Assembly (NCBI GenBank): GCA_963784175.1
Contig: CAWAQJ010000023.1
Location: forward strand, 1 to 10,937
Source: JAIBJN01 sp963784175
GTDB taxonomy: Bacteria; Actinomycetota; Thermoleophilia; Gaiellales; Gaiellaceae
Direction: 5' to 3'
Length of the DNA: 10,937 nucleotides
Position numbers and translations under genes: made by a program. Under the pieces are notes generated by a model. That model did not search any database. It was not told the DNA's origin and was given only the letters and a program-made list of their open reading frames with translations. This document shows, piece by piece, positions 5,958-10,937 of the stretch (its first letter is position 1; each line of letters opens with the position of its first letter).

Positions 5958-7033
5958 TGAGCGTTCTCGTCCTAGTCGGCACACGCAAGGGACTGTTCCT
6001 CCTCGAGAGCGACGAGGAGCGCCAGGACTGGTCGCTCGAGGGCCCGCTCCTCACCGGCTGGTCGATCTTCCACGCTGTCGTCGACCCGCGCGACGGGACG
6101 ATCCACGTTGCGAGCAACAACGAGGTCTACGGCGCCACCACTCACCGCTCGACCGACCGCGGCGCGACCTGGCACCGCGCAGAGGAGCTCGGCTTGCCCG
6201 AGGACACCGGGCTCGCGCTGGAGAAGACCTGGCACATCGAGCCCGGCCGCGAGGGCGAGGACGGACGCCTCTGGCTCGGCGCCGCGCCCGGCGCGCTCTT
6301 CCGTACCGACGACGGCGGGGTGACCTGGACGCCGGTCGACGGCATCGTCAGGCACGAGACCCGCGACCGCTGGTTCCCCGGCGCAGGTGGGATGTGCTGC
6401 CATTCGATCGCGCTGGATCCCGACGAGCCGGAGCGCATGTACGTCGGCATCTCGGCGGCAGGCGTCTTCCGCACCGAAGACGGCGGCGACACGTGGACGC
6501 CGGCCAACCGGGGTACCGCCGCCGACTTCCTCCCCGATCCGTTCCCCGAGCTGGGCCAGTGCGTGCACAAGCTGCTCGTCCATCCCGCGCGACCCGAGCG
6601 CCTGTGGCAGCAGAACCACTGCGGCGTCTATCGCTCGGACGATCGCGGCGAGAGCTGGGAGCGGCTCGAGGGAAACGGCCTTCCGAGCGGCTTCGGCTTC
6701 CCGCTCGCGCTCGACCACCGCGATCCCGACGCAGCATTCGTGATCCCGGAGGAGGGCGCCGAGAACCGCGTCACCTGCGACGGGAGGCTCGGCGTGTACC
6801 GCACAGACGACGGCGGCTCGTCCTGGTCGCTCCTGGCCGGCGGGTTGCCGCAGCCTGCCTGGGGTGCTGTCATGCGCGAGGGCTTCTCCTCGGACCGACT
6901 CGACCCCCCGGGGATCTACCTGGGTACCCAGAGCGGCTCGCTGTTCGTCTCCCCGGATGCGGGCGAGACGTGGATCGAGGCCGCCTCCCAGCTTCCGCCG
7001 ATCCTCTCGGTGGAGGCGGCCGAGTGGCGGTAG
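5957..7033 (+). CDS. Asp-box (BNR) repeat beta-propeller protein, sialidase/VPS10-like fold
   Basis: The protein has 358 residues from ATG 5957 (TGATG overlap with tldE). Six Asp-boxes of the form S/T-x-D-x-G-x-T/S-W start near residues 65, 117, 173, 227, 283 and 332, for example STDRGATW, RTDDGGVTW, RTEDGGDTW, RSDDRGESW and SPDAGETW. The spacing of 49-56 residues indicates a six-bladed propeller with one box per blade, and the opening VLVLVGTRKGLFLL supplies the first strand. No signal peptide or membrane segment is seen, so it should be cytosolic, unlike secreted sialidases. I see no sialidase Arg triad or FRIP motif that I could defend, so automatic names such as exo-alpha-sialidase should be doubted. 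It is more likely a binding scaffold. The 3' end overlaps the MoaD-like gene by ten bases. Confidence 0.88.
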   Translation: MSVLVLVGTRKGLFLLESDEERQDWSLEGPLLTGWSIFHAVVDPRDGTIHVASNNEVYGATTHRSTDRGATWHRAEELGLPEDTGLALEKTWHIEPGREGEDGRLWLGAAPGALFRTDDGGVTWTPVDGIVRHETRDRWFPGAGGMCCHSIALDPDEPERMYVGISAAGVFRTEDGGDTWTPANRGTAADFLPDPFPELGQCVHKLLVHPARPERLWQQNHCGVYRSDDRGESWERLEGNGLPSGFGFPLALDHRDPDAAFVIPEEGAENRVTCDGRLGVYRTDDGGSSWSLLAGGLPQPAWGAVMREGFSSDRLDPPGIYLGTQSGSLFVSPDAGETWIEAASQLPPILSVEAAEWR

Positions 7034-7281
7034 TCCTCCTCCCCTCGATCCTCGCTGCCGAGGCGGGCGGCGCAAGCCGCTTCGAGCCCGACGCAGCCAC
7101 GGTCCGGGAGGCGCTCCAGGCACTTCCCGTCGCGAACCTCGTCTTCGACGAGCGCGGCGAGCTCCGGCCGCTCGTGAACGTCTATGTCGACGGGATCGAC
7201 GTGCGGGAACGCGAAGGTGTCGAGACGGCGCTCGAGGGTCGCGAGACGATCAGGCTCGTGGCCGCTATCGCGGGCGGCTAG
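7024..7281 (+). CDS. MoaD/ThiS-like small sulfur-carrier (ubiquitin-fold) protein
   Basis: The protein has 85 residues from GTG 7024, which has a GGAGG Shine-Dalgarno at 7012-7016, seven bases upstream and inside the propeller gene. Beta-grasp features are VAVVLLPSILAAEAGG (first hairpin), the helix TVREALQAL, the strand LRPLVNVYVDGIDV, and the ending IRLVAAIAGG. The exact C-terminal Gly-Gly is the hallmark of MoaD, ThiS and related proteins: an E1-like enzyme adenylates it and it is then thiocarboxylated, or it is conjugated to proteins. LVNVYVDGIDVR and a late acidic/charged turn are typical of MoaD-like members. No MoaE, MoeB/ThiF-type E1, JAMM protease or thiazole/molybdopterin gene is nearby. 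Its tight coupling to a propeller gene suggests a specialised partner rather than a general cofactor role. Confidence 0.85.
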   Translation: MAVVLLPSILAAEAGGASRFEPDAATVREALQALPVANLVFDERGELRPLVNVYVDGIDVREREGVETALEGRETIRLVAAIAGG

Positions 7282-7287
7282 GAGAGC

Positions 7288-7509
7288 TCAGTCGAACTGG
7301 TAGAAAAGCGCGACCGTGTTCGCCGCGAAGACGATCGCGACGATCACCGTCAGGCGGGTGAGATTGCGCTCGACAACGTGCTGGCCGCCCTGCGAGGCCG
7401 GTGTGAAACCAAGGCCGCCGAAGCCCGTGTCTCGCCCGGAGTGCATGAGGATGAGGGCGATGAGAACCGCCGAGATCAGCACCTGGAAGACCGCGAGCAC
7501 CTGGAGCAC
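7288..7509 (-). CDS. secG: SecG, preprotein translocase subunit
   Basis: The protein has 73 residues from GTG 7509. Longer readings upstream overlap the divergent gene and lack hydrophobic or conserved sequence. Two membrane helices flank a glycine-rich loop: VLQVLAVFQVLISAVLIALILM (about 1-22), then HSGRDTGFGGLGF, then a second helix at about 51-70 (TRLTVIVAIVFAANTVALFY) preceded by the SecG signature VVERNLTRLT. SecG joins SecYE in the inner-membrane translocon and stimulates protein export. The length is typical. TAGCCT on the minus strand (7522-7517) lies seven bases before the GTG, so the message may be leaderless. It ends six bases from the convergent MoaD-like gene with no visible terminator between them. 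Confidence 0.9.
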   Translation of the reverse strand: MLQVLAVFQVLISAVLIALILMHSGRDTGFGGLGFTPASQGGQHVVERNLTRLTVIVAIVFAANTVALFYQFD

Positions 7510-7516
7510 GCGCGTC

Positions 7517-7522
7517 AGGCTA
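7517..7522 (-). promoter_or_regulatory. Putative secG -10 element (leaderless start)
   Basis: TAGCCT on the minus strand fits TAnnnT and is spaced seven bases from the GTG start, which would place the transcript 5' end on the start codon. There is no Shine-Dalgarno and no clear -35. Confidence 0.35.
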
Positions 7523-7547
7523 GCAGCTTGCCCAGGGCCTACCGTGC

Positions 7548-7553
7548 TACGGT
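7548..7553 (+). promoter_or_regulatory. Putative -10 element of the TPR-like gene (leaderless start)
   Basis: TACGGT ends eight bases before the ATG at 7562, and there is no Shine-Dalgarno in between. This is the arrangement of leaderless actinobacterial genes. The -35 is not recognisable, so confidence is modest. Confidence 0.35.
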
Positions 7554-7561
7554 GCCCGCCG

Positions 7562-7756
7562 ATGCAGGCCGACGAGCGCATCCGCAAGCTCATCGTGCTC
7601 GGCGACAATCGCCTGAAGCAGGGCCTCCCCGGCAAGGCGAAGGAGACCTACGCGGAAGCGCTCGAGTTGGCGCGCGAGGCAGGCCTCGAGCGAACCGTCG
7701 GGCCGCTCATCGAGCTCCGCCTCGCGGATCTCACTGCGCGCGACTCGACCGGCTGA
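7562..7756 (+). CDS. Small TPR-like helical protein
   Basis: The protein has 64 residues from ATG 7562; the frame is open further upstream, but that part is antisense to secG. The middle (LGDNRLKQGLPGKAKETYAEALELAREAGLE) resembles one tetratricopeptide unit: A-helix, turn, then the Y-x-x-A-L-x-x-A B-helix. It is flanked by a basic N-terminal helix (DERIRKLIVL) and a C-terminal helix (VGPLIELRLADL). One repeat plus capping helices would be a minimal protein-binding hairpin. No signal peptide or membrane segment is seen. It diverges from secG, and its last 26 bases overlap the convergent CDF gene. I do not recognise a family. It could be spurious, but codon pattern and start position favour a real gene. 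Confidence 0.62.
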   Translation: MQADERIRKLIVLGDNRLKQGLPGKAKETYAEALELAREAGLERTVGPLIELRLADLTARDSTG

Positions 7757-8657
7757 TCTCGAGCCCGCGAGCCGACCCGACGTGCTCCACCTGGAGCGTC
7801 GTGTGGTCGATCCCGAAGGTCTCGTGCAGAAGCCGCTCGAGGTCCAGCCGGATCCGGTGGCAGTCCGCGCCCGGCTGAACGAGGACGTGGGCCGAGAGCG
7901 CTGGGAAGCCGTCGGTCACCGTCCAGACGTGGAGGTCGTGCGTCTCGACGACGCCCGGGTGGCGAACGATCGCCCGGCCGACGTCGCTCGGCGGCGTCGA
8001 GGCCGGGGCGCCCTCGAGGAAGATGCGCCCGGACTCCCGCAGCAGCGACCAGGCGGCCGCGAACATGAGCCCTGCGACGAGGAGCGAGGCCAGCGGGTCG
8101 AAGCGGTCCCAGCCGGTGAGGAGGATAAGGCCGGCCGCCAGGGCCGTCCCGACGAAGGCCGCGAGGTCGGTGACGATGTGAAGGTAGGCGCCGCGGACGT
8201 TGAGGCTCTGGCGTTCCGCGCGAGCGAGGAGCGCAACGACCACGAGGTTCACGGCGATGCCGGACAGGGCCACGATCCCGACGACCGCAGCGTCGACGTC
8301 CGGCGGGGAGACGAGCCGGCGGATCGCCTCGACGACGATCCAGATCCCGAAGAGAAGGAGCGTGAGCCCGTTCGCCTGCGCCGCGAGGATCTCGACCCGT
8401 CCGAAGCCGAAGGTCCAGCGGCCTCCCGCCGGCCGCGCCGCGATGGACGCGGCGACGAGCGCAAGCGCGAGCGCGGCGGCGTCCGTGAGCATGTGCCCCG
8501 CGTCTGCGAGGAGCGCCAGCGAGCTGGCGAGGATCCCGAAGACGACCTCGGCGACCATGAAGGCGAGCAGGAGCGCGAGCGAGAGCCCGAGCAGCCGCCG
8601 GTCGGCCGCTCCCGTCACGTGAGCGCCACCGTGGTTGTGATGGTGCATCCCGCTCAT
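7731..8657 (-). CDS. CDF-family zinc/cation exporter (CzcD/ZitB type)
   Basis: The protein has 308 residues. It opens with a His-rich stretch (MHHHNHGGAH), then six membrane helices at roughly 22-42, 48-72, 88-112, 122-146, 163-182 and 187-205, and a cytoplasmic C-terminal domain (about 210-295) with EGAPAS and THDLHVWTVTDGFPALSAHV. The metal site of the cation diffusion facilitator family is complete: D52, H55 and D59 in ADAGHMLTD on helix 2, and H160 and D164 in AYLHIVTD on helix 5. The H/D pattern predicts Zn2+/H+ antiport out of the cytosol; other divalent metals are possible. Its ATG overlaps the stop of the upstream glycosyltransferase gene (ATGA), with AGGAGG inside that gene as ribosome site. 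No metal-responsive regulator is adjacent. Confidence 0.93.
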   Translation of the reverse strand: MSGMHHHNHGGAHVTGAADRRLLGLSLALLLAFMVAEVVFGILASSLALLADAGHMLTDAAALALALVAASIAARPAGGRWTFGFGRVEILAAQANGLTLLLFGIWIVVEAIRRLVSPPDVDAAVVGIVALSGIAVNLVVVALLARAERQSLNVRGAYLHIVTDLAAFVGTALAAGLILLTGWDRFDPLASLLVAGLMFAAAWSLLRESGRIFLEGAPASTPPSDVGRAIVRHPGVVETHDLHVWTVTDGFPALSAHVLVQPGADCHRIRLDLERLLHETFGIDHTTLQVEHVGSARGLEISRSSRAQ

Positions 8658-9673
8658 TGTGCCGCCGCCTCCTGGAGCACCCGCTCGACGCGCTCCGCCT
8701 GCCGCCGGACGTCGTGCTCGGCTGCAGCAGCTCGCGCCGCCGGGTTCGGGCTCGGGAACGCAGCCGCCTTGCGCAGGCCGGCCTCGATCTCGTCCACGCT
8801 CGTCGGGTCGACGAGCACGCCGGCCTCGGGCGGGACGAACTCGGGCGGCCCGCCGACACGCGTCGCCACGACGGAGCGCTCGCTCGCCAGGCCCTCCAGC
8901 AACGCCTGCCCGAAGGCCTCGACGAGGCTCGGCTGGCAGACGACGTCGGCCGCCCCGATCCAGTCGGCGACCTCGTCGTGCGAAACCCGGCCGACGAGCC
9001 GAACACGCGGGCGGCCCTCGAGCTCGGCGCGCAGCGGACCGTCCCCGACGACCGCCAGGCTGCCCCGCTCGAGCCGGGCGAACGCCTTCGCGAGGCGCAC
9101 CGGATTCTTGTGCTCCACCAGCGAGCCGACGAGCACGTAGAAGGGCGGGTCTCCCGACCAGCCGAGCCGGGCCCTGAGCTCGGCGGCGTCGCGGCCCCGG
9201 AACCGCTCGAGATCGACGCCGCAGTCGATCACCTCCACCCGCCCGTCCAGCGATGGCAGCCGGGCGACGAGCTCTCTGCGGAGGAAGTCCGAGACCGCGA
9301 CGACCCGCGCGCGCCGCGTGCCGATGCGCGTCGCCGTCGAAACGCCCGGGATCGAGCCCAGATTGCGGACGTCCTGGCCGTGGGCGGTGATGACGAGCCC
9401 GGCGCCGGACACGCGCGCGGCGGCCGCCGCCGCGCCGCCCGCGGGAAAGAGAAAGTGGCCGTAGACGACGTCCGGCCGAAAGCGCCGCGCCTCGCGGACT
9501 GCATCGCGGCCGAGCTTGACGTACTTGGCGCGCGACCCTCCCCGGCCGTCGATCACGGCGTAGCCGAGCTCGTGGCCGCGCTCCTCGAGCGCGGAGGCCA
9601 GGTCGGCGACGAAGACGCCGAGATCGGGCGCCGTCGGCCCGGGAAACATCTGCGAGACGAGAAGGATGCGCAT
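8654..9673 (-). CDS. Glycosyltransferase family 4 (GT-B)
   Basis: The protein has 339 residues from ATG 9673. The frame is open further upstream but crosses the divergent promoter region, so MRILLVSQMFPGP is taken as the N-terminus; it is the usual first strand plus nucleotide-binding loop. The N-lobe holds LGVFVADLASALEERGHEL and the acceptor-side motif VITAHGQDV (94-102). The C-lobe begins FYVLVGSLVEHKNP (178-191), then GDGPLRAEL, and has the EX7E motif as E252-AFGQALLE260 followed by GLASERSVVATRVGGPPEFV, which binds the donor diphosphate. GT4 enzymes transfer sugars from NDP-sugars with retention, usually building glycolipids or surface polysaccharide on the cytosolic membrane face. Donor and acceptor are unknown. 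It overlaps the CDF exporter gene by four bases, with no obvious functional tie. No good ribosome site precedes it. Confidence 0.92.
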   Translation of the reverse strand: MRILLVSQMFPGPTAPDLGVFVADLASALEERGHELGYAVIDGRGGSRAKYVKLGRDAVREARRFRPDVVYGHFLFPAGGAAAAAARVSGAGLVITAHGQDVRNLGSIPGVSTATRIGTRRARVVAVSDFLRRELVARLPSLDGRVEVIDCGVDLERFRGRDAAELRARLGWSGDPPFYVLVGSLVEHKNPVRLAKAFARLERGSLAVVGDGPLRAELEGRPRVRLVGRVSHDEVADWIGAADVVCQPSLVEAFGQALLEGLASERSVVATRVGGPPEFVPPEAGVLVDPTSVDEIEAGLRKAAAFPSPNPAARAAAAEHDVRRQAERVERVLQEAAAQ

Positions 9674-9677
9674 TTGT

Positions 9678-9708
9678 TGACTTTTGTCACTATCCCCCGA
9701 ACCGGGGG
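9678..9708. promoter_or_regulatory. Two adjacent dyads in the GT4/zinc-ribbon divergent gap
   Basis: The 69-base gap holds a perfect TGAC-TTTT-GTCA inverted repeat (9678-9689) and, five bases on, a perfect CCCCCG-AAC-CGGGGG repeat (9694-9708). The first also fits the CRP/FNR half-site spacing TGA-N6-TCA and lies just before the GT4 start codon. The second adjoins the -35 of the rightward gene. They could be operators or, for the GC repeat, a leader hairpin. No regulator is assigned. Confidence 0.4.
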
Positions 9709-9736
9709 TGACCGGTCGAGTAGGCGCCGCTACCGT
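9708..9736 (+). promoter_or_regulatory. Promoter of the 82-residue zinc-ribbon gene
   Basis: GTGACC (9708-9713) and TACCGT (9731-9736) are 17 bases apart, a good housekeeping match. The ATG at 9743 follows after only six bases and no Shine-Dalgarno, so the transcript is probably leaderless or nearly so. Confidence 0.55.
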
Positions 9737-9742
9737 CGAAGC

Positions 9743-9991
9743 ATGGCGAAATCTGCGGCCGCCGGTGTCAACGTCGCCCTCGTCGAGGCTCATCTCGCGC
9801 GCTATGCGATCTCCTGCCCGCTCTGCAAGGCGGTGGATCAGCTCGGCGTGGGCCAGCATCCCTGCACGATCGCGTCGGCGAACGGCACCAAGGACTCGAT
9901 CGCGGCCATCGTCGTCGTCTGCACCCGCTGCGGCTACCTCATGCCGCTGGCGGCGGATCGCGTGATCCCAGCAGACGAGAAGGCGGCCTAG
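9743..9991 (+). CDS. Small zinc-ribbon protein of unknown function
   Basis: The protein has 82 residues from ATG 9743, chosen because a promoter lies right against it and nothing conserved-looking precedes it. Two CxxC knuckles, C25-P-L-C28 and C60-T-R-C63, are 31 residues apart and should form one zinc ribbon; Cys41 is an extra cysteine between them. Residues 9-22 look like an amphipathic helix (VNVALVEAHLARYA), and DSIAAIVVVCTRCGYLMPL is a strand pair leading into the second knuckle. No enzyme domain, signal or membrane segment is visible and I do not recognise the family. It is monocistronic: promoter immediately upstream, terminator overlapping its stop codon. Zinc ribbons of this kind may bind nucleic acid or a protein partner, but nothing here decides it. 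Confidence 0.78.
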   Translation: MAKSAAAGVNVALVEAHLARYAISCPLCKAVDQLGVGQHPCTIASANGTKDSIAAIVVVCTRCGYLMPLAADRVIPADEKAA

Positions 9992-10003
9992 GGCCGCCTT
10001 CTC
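9977..10003 (+). terminator. Terminator of the zinc-ribbon gene, overlapping its stop codon
   Basis: A perfect 12-base inverted repeat (GAGAAGGCGGCC / GGCCGCCTTCTC) encloses only TAG, the stop codon itself, followed by GGTTGTAGTT. The left arm therefore encodes the last four residues. The repeat is symmetric and also lies just past the end of the convergent gene at 10015, so it may serve both strands. Confidence 0.78.
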
Positions 10004-10014
10004 GGTTGTAGTTC

Positions 10015-10275
10015 CTACGCCGCCTTCAGGCGCCGCGAGTCGCGCTCGAGCCGCTCTTCGGCCCGCGCACGCGCGCGGATGGCGTCAGACGGGCCGAAGG
10101 TGGAGTACGCCTTGAGCGCGCGTGCCTCCGCCCAGAGCTCGTCGATCTTCTGCGAGAGCTCGGCAGCCTCGGCCGACTTGGCCGGGTCGACGCCTTCACC
10201 GAGCTCGTGCCAGAGCTCGGCGCGCCGGTCAACGGCACGGTCGAGCTCATCCCGGATGTCACGAATGGTTCGCAT
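10015..10275 (-). CDS. Small charged, coiled-coil-like protein of unknown function
   Basis: The protein has 86 residues from ATG 10275. The sequence is almost all helix-forming and rich in Arg, Glu and Ala. Residues 1-26 (MRTIRDIRDELDRAVDRRAE onward) and about 33-56 (SAEAAELSQKIDELWAEARALKA) form two amphipathic helices separated by GEGVDP. A third stretch (DAIRARARAEERLERDSRRL) ends the protein. This suggests a helical hairpin or short coiled coil. The layout resembles small actinobacterial proteins of the DUF2630 kind, but I am not confident of that match. There are no cysteines, membrane segments or catalytic motifs. It follows the two YCII-domain genes on the same strand after 47 bases that contain inverted repeats. 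No ribosome site stands out: a GGAGGT is 16 bases away, too far. Confidence 0.7.
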   Translation of the reverse strand: MRTIRDIRDELDRAVDRRAELWHELGEGVDPAKSAEAAELSQKIDELWAEARALKAYSTFGPSDAIRARARAEERLERDSRRLKAA

Positions 10276-10291
10276 GTCAGTCTGTTAAACG

Positions 10292-10304
10292 ACCTCCCGG
10301 AGGT
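10292..10304. repeat. Short perfect dyad ACCTCC-C-GGAGGT upstream of the coiled-coil gene
   Basis: A 6+6 inverted repeat around one base lies 16 bases before the start codon of the leftward gene at 10275. On the minus strand it carries GGAGGT, an anti-Shine-Dalgarno complement, within a potential hairpin. It may be an operator or a leader structure; no direct evidence separates these. Confidence 0.35.
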
Positions 10305-10313
10305 GGTCATTCC

Positions 10314-10339
10314 ACAGCCGGCCTAGGAATTCCGGCTGT
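10314..10339 (-). terminator. Possible terminator at the end of the YCII pair
   Basis: ACAGCCGG (10314-10321) and CCGGCTGT (10332-10339) form an 8-bp stem around a ten-base loop that contains the stop codon of the second YCII gene. On the minus strand it is followed by GGAATGACC rather than a U tract, so termination is uncertain. Confidence 0.4.
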
Positions 10340-10619
10340 CGAGCCAGACCGTCCAGGGCTCGATCGAGGCGATCTGGAGGACGCCCGCGGGCAGCCAGGG
10401 ATCGGGCGCGAAACGCGCCCGGACGTCTCCCTCGTCTGCCGCTTCGACGACGAGCATGACCCGGTCGCCGTCGCCGATCGGGCCCCCGAGAACGACGAAA
10501 CCGTCGTCGACGAGAGCATCCATGAACGCCGCGTGCTCGTCCCAGCCGTCCTGCTCCCGGCGACCCCGCGACGCGTCCCAGCCCGGGCCCGCGACCTCGG
10601 TGACCACGAAGACGGCCAT
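10323..10619 (-). CDS. YCII-domain protein, second of a tandem pair
   Basis: The protein has 98 residues from ATG 10619, with GGGGAGGAG as ribosome site seven bases upstream. It is a dimeric ferredoxin-like fold of the YCII family (PF03795). Landmarks are MAVFVVTEVAGPGWD at the start, the family helix DEHAAFMDALVDDGFVVLGGPI (residues 27-48) containing the conserved His and Asp, the strand RVMLVVEA, and the closing DPWLPAGVLQIASIEPWTVWL, which matches the usual DPw-pAGv--- strand. About 55 of 94 aligned residues match the neighbouring paralogue. YCII proteins are small cytosolic proteins with a putative His/Asp site, sometimes linked to chlorinated-aromatic metabolism or sensing, but most have no assigned reaction. 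Its start shares one base with the upstream stop (TGATG). Confidence 0.88.
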   Translation of the reverse strand: MAVFVVTEVAGPGWDASRGRREQDGWDEHAAFMDALVDDGFVVLGGPIGDGDRVMLVVEAADEGDVRARFAPDPWLPAGVLQIASIEPWTVWLDSRNS

Positions 10620-10912
10620 CACGGCTCCTCCCCGAGCAGGACCTCCCAGGCCTCGACGCTCGCGACCGTGAGCAGGCCCATGGGCGCCCAGGGGTCGGCC
10701 TCGAGCCGCCGGCGGATCTCGTCCTCGTCCGGCGCCTCGACGATCAGCAGCGTCCTGGGGCCGCCGCCGACAGGCCCGCCGACCACGACGAAGCCGTCCT
10801 CGACGCATGCGTTCATGAACGCCGCGTGCTCGGGCCAGGCCTCCTGCTCGCGCAAGGGCTTCGACGAGTCCCAGCCGGGGCCGGCCTCCCGGATCACGAC
10901 GAACCTGGCCAT
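10619..10912 (-). CDS. YCII-domain protein, first of a tandem pair
   Basis: The protein has 97 residues from ATG 10912. It has the same layout as its neighbour: MARFVVIREAGPGWDSSKP, the helix PEHAAFMNACVEDGFVVVGG with the conserved His and Asp, TLLIVEAPDEDEIRRRL, and DPWAPMGLLTVASVEAWEVLL. It is a full-length single YCII domain with no fusion. No Shine-Dalgarno precedes it. A TACCCT (minus strand, 10928-10923) ten bases upstream suggests a short or absent leader, so this is probably the first gene of the unit. Coupled translation with the second copy (TGATG) suggests the two products form a heteromer, since YCII proteins are dimers; that is inference. The reaction is unknown. Confidence 0.88.
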   Translation of the reverse strand: MARFVVIREAGPGWDSSKPLREQEAWPEHAAFMNACVEDGFVVVGGPVGGGPRTLLIVEAPDEDEIRRRLEADPWAPMGLLTVASVEAWEVLLGEEP

Positions 10913-10922
10913 GCGAAGCCCG

Positions 10923-10928
10923 AGGGTA
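10923..10928 (-). promoter_or_regulatory. Putative -10 element of the YCII pair
   Basis: TACCCT on the minus strand fits TAnnnT and ends ten bases before the ATG at 10912. Any -35 would be beyond the window edge. Confidence 0.35.
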
Positions 10929-10937
10929 TCGGCGGTT

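Noticed and set aside
5957..7033. Calling the propeller gene a sialidase
   Set aside because: Asp-boxes are structural and occur in many folds; no FRIP motif or catalytic Arg triad could be identified and there is no signal peptide.
7782..9140. 452-residue rightward open frame opposite the CDF exporter
   Set aside because: Antisense to a gene with a complete CDF metal site; composition is Arg/Glu/Asp-rich without motifs.
8657..9991. 444-residue rightward open frame opposite the GT4 gene
   Set aside because: Antisense to the GT4 gene with intact EX7E; only the last 82 residues, from ATG 9743, have a promoter and zinc knuckles.

Overview
The window is about 70% G+C by eye and densely coded on both strands. 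It looks like chromosomal DNA of a high-GC actinobacterial lineage. I favour the deep-branching Thermoleophilia/Gaiellales type from general style, but that placement is inference. Supporting signs are an actinobacterial-type LexA box (TCGAAC-N4-GTTCGT), a tRNA-Leu gene with no encoded CCA, several GTG starts, and apparently leaderless genes with a TAnnnT element just upstream of the start codon. I see no phage genes, transposases, CRISPR arrays or long repeats, so this is a housekeeping region rather than a mobile island.

Layout. (1) 1-686 is the 3' part of a winged-helix DNA-binding (HTH_42/AlkZ-like) gene. (2) 801-1675 is a coupled SRPBCC + MarR-type regulator operon behind a palindromic operator. 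(3) 1683-2894, read leftward, holds lexA, a 63-residue zinc-ribbon protein and the RNase P RNA gene rnpB, ending at a strong hairpin shared with the convergent marR. The lexA promoter and SOS box lie at 2911-2957. (4) 2991-3076 is tRNA-Leu(GAG). (5) 3130-7281 is a tightly overlapping four-gene rightward operon: tldD, tldE/pmbA, a six-Asp-box beta-propeller gene and a MoaD/ThiS-like protein ending in Gly-Gly. (6) secG (leftward) and a 64-residue TPR-like gene (rightward) diverge from a 52-bp gap. (7) A GT4 glycosyltransferase and a CDF zinc exporter form a leftward pair. (8) An 82-residue zinc-ribbon gene reads rightward and ends in a terminator whose loop is its stop codon. (9) Leftward at the right edge are two tandem YCII-domain paralogues and a small charged helical protein.

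How the parts fit together. lexA sits under its own SOS box, and its transcript probably runs through the zinc-ribbon gene into rnpB, which also appears to have its own -10 element inside that gene. TldD and TldE form the known heteromeric metalloprotease. Its overlap with a propeller protein and a di-glycine ubiquitin-like protein is the most suggestive possible uncharacterised system here: a peptide- or protein-maturation module whose substrate and activating enzyme are not in the window. The MarR regulator probably autoregulates itself and the SRPBCC gene.
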